Shown here: piece by piece, positions 59,846 through 64,000 of the stretch | Numbering within the stretch: the first letter of the stretch is position 1 | Layout: every line of letters begins with the position of its first letter | Assembly: GCF_004123795.1 (NCBI RefSeq) | Contig: NZ_MSSM01000026.1 | Span: 1 to 64,000 of the forward strand | Direction: 5' to 3' | Source: Lacticaseibacillus chiayiensis | GTDB taxonomy: Bacteria > Bacillota > Bacilli > Lactobacillales > Lactobacillaceae | Length of the DNA stretch: 64,000 bases | Translations under genes and position numbers: made by a program | Notes under the pieces: model-generated | What the model saw: the letters and a program-made list of their open reading frames with translations, nothing else | The model's database searches: none | What the model was told of the DNA's origin: nothing

Positions 59846-60628
59846 TTAGACAGGTAACTGTAATTTTGGCTCAGGATGATAGAATAACAAAAGAGTGGCG
59901 ATGATCATGCCGGCAATCGCGATACCAACAGTTAATGCCGAAGTGATCAACATCATGCCAATGAATGCCAGCAACCACACACAGGCCCACGCGAGGAACA
60001 AGTAAGCAATTTTGCGAAAGCCCAAAGCACCGATTAGATTCAGTACGAAGAGGCTAACGCAAAAAAGCATAAGCGATGATCTGGAAACTGAAAAAGGAGA
60101 GGTTCTTGCCAGCAAATATCCGATCGCTGGAAGCACGATCAGTATCAAAATAAAGCCAAACACAACACTATAAGCGGTTTTGCGCGAGAGTTTGTTGAAT
60201 GTGACGCCGCGGGCAAATGGAATATTAACGAAAGCCAAAACAAACACTGTTGGGCCGACAACACTTATTAAGTTCAGCTGACTTTTCTGGCTTATTGTGG
60301 GGAAGATGCTCGCGGCAAAGAAGAACATGAGCACTGGCCAATATTGATTCAAGAGCGACCAAACAGGCACATGTGGCAATTCTTTTAGAATAAGATCTGC
60401 AGCCTTTTGGGGGTCATCGCTGAAAAAGCTTGCTACGCGGTGGCCGGACTTTTGGGCGTCAATGAGGGTCGCCAGTAGGTCGCTAATAGCCTCTTCAATG
60501 GCATAGGGATCTTTACTTAACTTGCTGCGTAAATAGACGATGACTGACTCCGTGTAGTTATAGTCCGTACCGTGAATCTTCTTGAGTTGTTGATCATTGG
60601 CGGCTCGGAGTTGGTTTAATTTTTTCAT
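59846..60628 (-). CDS. PadR-linked membrane protein, paralogue 1
   Basis: 260 residues. Same layout as its neighbour: a conserved helical N-terminus (LLATLIDAQKSGHRVASFFS) and six hydrophobic segments. The ATG at 60628 overlaps the padR stop (ATGA), so it is co-translated with the repressor, and GGAG lies upstream. A recent tandem duplication with conserved N-terminal and diverged membrane part suggests a shared cytosolic partner and different membrane roles. The function is unknown. Confidence 0.78.
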   Translation of the reverse strand: MKKLNQLRAANDQQLKKIHGTDYNYTESVIVYLRSKLSKDPYAIEEAISDLLATLIDAQKSGHRVASFFSDDPQKAADLILKELPHVPVWSLLNQYWPVLMFFFAASIFPTISQKSQLNLISVVGPTVFVLAFVNIPFARGVTFNKLSRKTAYSVVFGFILILIVLPAIGYLLARTSPFSVSRSSLMLFCVSLFVLNLIGALGFRKIAYLFLAWACVWLLAFIGMMLITSALTVGIAIAGMIIATLLLFYHPEPKLQLPV

Positions 60629-60957
60629 GACGATTCGTCTCCTTGGTTGAGATTTGTCATGGCCTGAACCAGTTGATGCCATTGTTGTTGAAAAATGGTG
60701 AGCGTCTTTTCTCCTTCATCAGTGAGATGGTAGTATTTGCGGTCAGGGCCATTGCCGGTTGGTCGGCGGACACCGATGATGAGTTTATTTCTCTGTAGCT
60801 TTAACAGTAAGGGATAGATGGTGCCTTCGGGGATGTCGCCAAATCCCAGCGCGGCTAACTTTTCATGCAGCGCGTAGCCGTAAATATCACCTTGCTGAAT
60901 GATTTGCAAGATGGCCCCTTCCAGAATGCCTTTTAGCATTTGCGATGAAGGTTGCAT
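60625..60957 (-). CDS. PadR-family transcriptional regulator
   Basis: 110 residues. Winged helix typical of PadR (LKGILEGAILQIIQQGDIYG, YALHEKLAALGFGDIPEGTI, YPLLLKLQRNKLI), then a dimerisation helix (LTIFQQQWHQLVQAMTNLNQ). It represses its own operon in most systems. GAGGGAGG precedes the ATG. It is first of three genes with the two membrane paralogues; the promoter carries a palindrome that fits a PadR site. Confidence 0.92.
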   Translation of the reverse strand: MQPSSQMLKGILEGAILQIIQQGDIYGYALHEKLAALGFGDIPEGTIYPLLLKLQRNKLIIGVRRPTGNGPDRKYYHLTDEGEKTLTIFQQQWHQLVQAMTNLNQGDESS

Positions 60958-60989
60958 GGCCTTGCCTCCCTCGATACCTTGTTAGGCAT

Positions 60990-61030
60990 AGTATAATCAT
61001 AGCGGAATACCTTGTAAAGCAAGATATCTT
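60990..61030 (-). promoter_or_regulatory. PadR operon promoter and operator
   Basis: On the minus strand TTTACA (61018-61013), 17 nt, TATACT (60995-60990). ATACCTTGT-AAA-GCAAGATAT (61008-61027) is an imperfect inverted repeat over the -35, and ATACCTTGT recurs at 60974-60982. These fit PadR autorepression. Confidence 0.7.
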
Positions 61031-61034
61031 AGCT

Positions 61035-61062
61035 AAAAAAAGCCAGCGCAATTGGCTGGCTT
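61035..61062 (-). terminator. Terminator of the XRE gene at 61086
   Basis: AAGCCAGC and GCTGGCTT pair around a 7-nt loop; the minus strand continues with TTTTT. Confidence 0.75.
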
Positions 61063-61085
61063 GAGAATGGTATGAATGCTGAAAG

Positions 61086-61733
61086 TTAAGGCTTTTCTTT
61101 GAGTTCGGTGAAGCCAAAGATCACAAAAATAATACTGAATGTTTCGGCTACTGGCTTCACAAGCAGGCCTGAATAGTAGCCGATTAAGTAAGCTGCCTCG
61201 TCAGAGATTGATTTAGAAATGTGAAGCGTCATACTGCCTTCCACGCCAATAAATATTAAGACAAAACCTAAGCCGATTCCCAGTACCGTTAGCAAAAGTT
61301 TATGAGAAAAGCTGTCAATCCAAGCATGATAATTAGGATAGTGAGTCGCTAAGATGACTAAATTAATGATTAAAGCGATGGCAAGCCATCCTGATAATTG
61401 TCGCGTGTCAGATGGAAAATTTTTTACAGCCAAAATACCTAAAATAAGAACGACGTTTAGATAATATGTAACTTGAAAGTACCGGTTGTCTCGTTGCGAC
61501 TGTTTACTGATTGTTTCGTAATGCTCCATCATGTTCTGATCCTCCCTAAGTAATTGATCCAAAGAAATGTTATAAAAATCGCTGATGCAAACCAATGTTC
61601 CGACGTCGGGGAAGCTACGCGCGTTCTCCCAACTGGAAATGGTTTTGGCTGAAACGTGGAGTTGCTCGGCAACTTGTGTTTGGGTTAAGTGCTGCTTTTG
61701 CCGTGCTAGTTTCAGTTTGTCGCTAAGTTGCAT
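61086..61733 (-). CDS. XRE-type regulator with membrane domain, paralogue 2
   Basis: 215 residues. N-terminal helix-turn-helix (LTQTQVAEQLHVSAKTISSW, about 15-35), linker, then four membrane helices (about 85-205). GGTGGTG precedes ATG 61733; the frame's earlier start at 61745 overlaps that site. Membrane-tethered XRE proteins of this type occur widely in lactobacilli; signal and targets are unknown. It is a tandem copy of the gene at 61976. Confidence 0.85.
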   Translation of the reverse strand: MQLSDKLKLARQKQHLTQTQVAEQLHVSAKTISSWENARSFPDVGTLVCISDFYNISLDQLLREDQNMMEHYETISKQSQRDNRYFQVTYYLNVVLILGILAVKNFPSDTRQLSGWLAIALIINLVILATHYPNYHAWIDSFSHKLLLTVLGIGLGFVLIFIGVEGSMTLHISKSISDEAAYLIGYYSGLLVKPVAETFSIIFVIFGFTELKEKP

Positions 61734-61860
61734 GTTCTTCACCACCTGTTGTTAATGTTAAGGTTTGGCTAAAAATGTACAAGGCCTTTTGCAAAATAGT
61801 GGCTCTATGAATCGTAGAGTTGTTGGTGTGGCGCAGATTGGGGACTATTCACATACAAAG

Positions 61861-61900
61861 AGAAAAGCTCAGCTAACAGCAAAAAAGCTCAGCTAACAGC
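61861..61900. repeat. 20-bp direct repeat, two copies
   Basis: The unit A(A/G)AAAAGCTCAGCTAACAGC occurs at 61861 and 61881, directly before the terminator stem at 61907, whose start (AAAAAAGCT) repeats once more. Confidence 0.85.
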
Positions 61901-61925
61901 AAAAAAGCTTGGTTCAAGACCAAGC
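61901..61925 (-). terminator. Terminator of the XRE gene at 61976
   Basis: GCTTGGT-TCAAG-ACCAAGC, a perfect 7-bp stem, followed by TTTTTT on the minus strand. Confidence 0.75.
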
Positions 61926-61975
61926 AAGAAACAGATTTATGATTTTTGTACCCCAAGCATACTATGAATAAAAGA

Positions 61976-62647
61976 CTAATTTTTGTCCAAAATCTCTTCA
62001 GAACCGAAGACGATGAAGATGCTACTGAGAGTCCCAGCGATGATGTTTATAGCAACACCTAACTTTGCACCAGCAAGATAGCCTTGAGCAGCCTGGGCAG
62101 AATAAGCAGAACTGTTGATGTCCGTAGGGATGTTAGTCGGTTGGTTCAGAAACGGTAAAAGAATGATTGTAGCGATGCCAATGGTGAGAATGATCAGCAA
62201 AATTCTGCGCGGCCATGAACGAATCCATAGCCGGTAATTCGGATAATGTGTGGCCAAGACAATCAGATTGACGAAGAATGCCAACATTAACCAACTGCCA
62301 TATTGCCGTAAAATAGGCGGTGTGTTGCTGAGCATATGAACAATTACAAATCCCAAAATAAACACAAGGTTAACGAAATAAGTGACCTGAAAAATGTGTT
62401 TGTCGCGTAGTGCGTGTTTGTCGATCGTCTCATAGTGTTCCATCATGGTTTGATCCTCCCTTAGTAAGCGATCTAATGAAATGTCATAGAAGTCGCTGAT
62501 TTTGACGAGTGTGCTAATGTCGGGGAAGCTACGCGCGTTCTCCCAACTAGAAATGGTTTTGGGCGAAACGTGGAGTTGCTCGGCGACTTGTGTCTGTGTG
62601 TAGTGCTGTTGCTGGCGTGCCATTTTGAGTTTGTCGCTGAACTGCAT
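61976..62647 (-). CDS. XRE-type regulator with membrane domain, paralogue 1
   Basis: 223 residues. Helix-turn-helix (YTQTQVAEQLHVSPKTISSW), SFPDISTLVKISDFYDISLD and then four helices. The DNA-binding parts of the two copies are almost identical (RSFPD, LLREDQ, MMEHYETI), whereas the membrane parts differ, so both may bind the same DNA but respond to different signals. AAGGGGGG precedes ATG 62647. Confidence 0.85.
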   Translation of the reverse strand: MQFSDKLKMARQQQHYTQTQVAEQLHVSPKTISSWENARSFPDISTLVKISDFYDISLDRLLREDQTMMEHYETIDKHALRDKHIFQVTYFVNLVFILGFVIVHMLSNTPPILRQYGSWLMLAFFVNLIVLATHYPNYRLWIRSWPRRILLIILTIGIATIILLPFLNQPTNIPTDINSSAYSAQAAQGYLAGAKLGVAINIIAGTLSSIFIVFGSEEILDKN

Positions 62648-62809
62648 ACCTTTACCCCCCTTGAGAACATTGTCAAAGCATTTTTGATTTTGCACAAGTC
62701 TTTTTTGCTCAGTTTTGGTCTAAGAATCATAGAGTGCCGATGTGACGCGGTTTTAGTGATTACCGTGAGAGGTTGACAGCCGCGCGAATCCTTAAAATGC
62801 CAGGACGAA

Positions 62810-62855
62810 CAAAAACGTTCTGCAAGACAGTTGTTTGTCTGGCGGAACGTTTTTG
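62810..62855. terminator. Terminator of the hydrolase at 62895
   Basis: AAAAACGTTCTGC and GCGGAACGTTTTT pair with one wobble, enclosing AGACA/TGTCT; T-runs are present on both strands. Confidence 0.8.
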
Positions 62856-62894
62856 ATAAGACATCTTGTGAGGTACTCATGCACATGTGCTACT

Positions 62895-63950
62895 TTAATG
62901 GATTTGCACCAGCGATCCCGCCATTGCACCAAGCAAACCGCGGAATGAACGACCCAGCTGCTTGCGATGATGCTTGTCCAAACTACGAAAAGCGTGGAAA
63001 TAGTGGCGCCAGAGGTTTTTGGTTTTCGCCAAATCATCAATGGTGATGGCGTTGCCACTGCGAAGAATTCGGTACAAAGCATCAACGGTGATTGCGGTGG
63101 CCGTGGCGTCGAGACCGGCTAGCCAGAGTGCGATTGTTTTTTGAAAATAGCGCGATACCCATGTCGTTGTCGCTAAATGCGTAAAGGTATCATCCGCAAT
63201 GTTCCATGTCAAGACATCATGTTGACCGAATAATTTGACCCGGCTTTTAACGACTTCGAAATTGGTCGCTGGATCTAAACTCACGCCAATAAGGGAGCTT
63301 TGCGGCACAAGCTTGGTCACACGGTCGCGATGACTGGGATCGAGCGGCACACCACTAGGCCCATCAAAACTGTAAACATGTGCTACTTGATCAGCAAGCG
63401 GTTCTGGCAGATGGTCAAACGCGTAAATGGCAAGACTGCCGCCTTTGGAGTGTCCGGTTAGATAGTAAGTGCCGGGATGACGGCTGATTTGCTTAGTCAG
63501 ATAGCTTAACGCCCGTCGCTGTGCTGGAATCGCCGACATGAAGCTCATGTTGAGATCTTCTTTCCAGCCGACCAGTTTATTGGTTGTGCCGCGAAAACTG
63601 ACACAATACACACCAGGTGCCAGTGTGAAGGTGATCGCAGCAAAGTCTTCTTCATTCCGGTGGCTGCAGGTTTCAAGCCAGTTTGTCCAGGTAACCCGCG
63701 CAAATCGCTTACTTTGATGCATTGCGTGTAACATTGCTTGGTGCGTCGGAATTGCCCAAGTAGTTAAAGTCGCTTTATGCAACCGCAATGTGTCATTTAA
63801 ATCGGCAAACCGCGCATACGGCTGGCCAATGAGGTAATTAAAATTCAAATAACCGAGTTGCGCAAATAAGCCGGCATCTAGCTCGGTCAATGGAACTTGT
63901 TGAAATGACGCCAAACTCGGGCGTTTCGGGTAATCGGCAATTGAAGGCAT
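62895..63950 (-). CDS. Lipase-like alpha/beta hydrolase (DUF2974/Mbeg1-like)
   Basis: 351 residues. The core resembles class 3 lipases: VYCVSFRGTTNKLVGWKEDL (oxyanion side), YYLTGHSKGGSLAIYAF with nucleophile Ser in GHSKGG (about 170), Asp in VYSFDGPSG. It has no signal peptide, so it appears cytosolic. Family roles are unproven, and some members are called lipase-like or Mbeg1. AGGAG precedes ATG 63950; the frame to 63989 has no site. It is monocistronic with its own terminator. Confidence 0.85.
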   Translation of the reverse strand: MPSIADYPKRPSLASFQQVPLTELDAGLFAQLGYLNFNYLIGQPYARFADLNDTLRLHKATLTTWAIPTHQAMLHAMHQSKRFARVTWTNWLETCSHRNEEDFAAITFTLAPGVYCVSFRGTTNKLVGWKEDLNMSFMSAIPAQRRALSYLTKQISRHPGTYYLTGHSKGGSLAIYAFDHLPEPLADQVAHVYSFDGPSGVPLDPSHRDRVTKLVPQSSLIGVSLDPATNFEVVKSRVKLFGQHDVLTWNIADDTFTHLATTTWVSRYFQKTIALWLAGLDATATAITVDALYRILRSGNAITIDDLAKTKNLWRHYFHAFRSLDKHHRKQLGRSFRGLLGAMAGSLVQIH

Positions 63951-64000
63951 GTTTCTACTCCTAGTTCTTGAATAACCGTTCAAACTCATTACTTCTAGTT

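Noticed and set aside
61861-61925. Possible start of a CRISPR array
   Set aside because: Only two 20-bp units in direct contact with no spacers; it is a simple tandem repeat beside a terminator.

Overview
The window looks like chromosome of a Lacticaseibacillus species (casei/paracasei/rhamnosus group). The basis is moderate G+C, strong AGGAGG-type ribosome sites, many lactobacillus-type small proteins, a streptococcal-type Mn transport operon and a class II bacteriocin locus with plantaricin-like regulation. Species assignment is inference. No tRNA, rRNA or CRISPR array was seen.

Layout. 1-1.4 kb: an IS200/IS605-type element (tnpA and a tnpB that runs off the left edge). 1.8-13 kb: accessory region with a large coiled-coil protein, a lipoprotein, a lactococcin-972-type ABC pair without its toxin gene, a chain of fused gene remnants (DUF1700, ABC ATPase, HigB-like toxin) ending in an intact antitoxin, small membrane or exported peptides, a decayed GH78 rhamnosidase, and two crcB genes behind a fluoride riboswitch. 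13.4-30 kb: metal homeostasis. Zur-type boxes precede znuA, a 39-aa metal-homeostasis peptide followed by zinc-independent S14, and a 24-aa lipoprotein-like peptide. A Mn ABC operon, a CzrA-like ArsR repressor with a CDF transporter, a multicopper oxidase, a P-type ATPase and mntH follow. 30-36 kb: metabolism (fumarase, Old Yellow Enzyme, SDR, aldo/keto reductase). 37-39 kb: an MFS pump and an Rrf2 repressor sharing an operator.

36.5-59 kb: a bacteriocin regulon. It has nine double-glycine peptides (one is the probable pheromone at 51005), several immunity candidates, a CPBP protease, a PedC-like thiol protein broken by a stop codon, a C39 ABC exporter with its HlyD-type partner, a histidine kinase broken by a 59-bp tandem duplication, an intact LytTR response regulator, and a second LytTR regulator whose phospho-acceptor Asp is Gly. 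Six promoters carry LytTR half-sites 21 nt apart. They fall into two architectures, which may match the two regulators.

59-64 kb: two PadR-linked paralogues with their PadR repressor, two XRE-membrane regulators and a lipase-like hydrolase.

The most interesting feature is the two-class LytTR operator network together with a damaged kinase and a non-phosphorylatable regulator. Gene decay is frequent here: eight loci are broken, several by in-frame stops with the frame otherwise intact.
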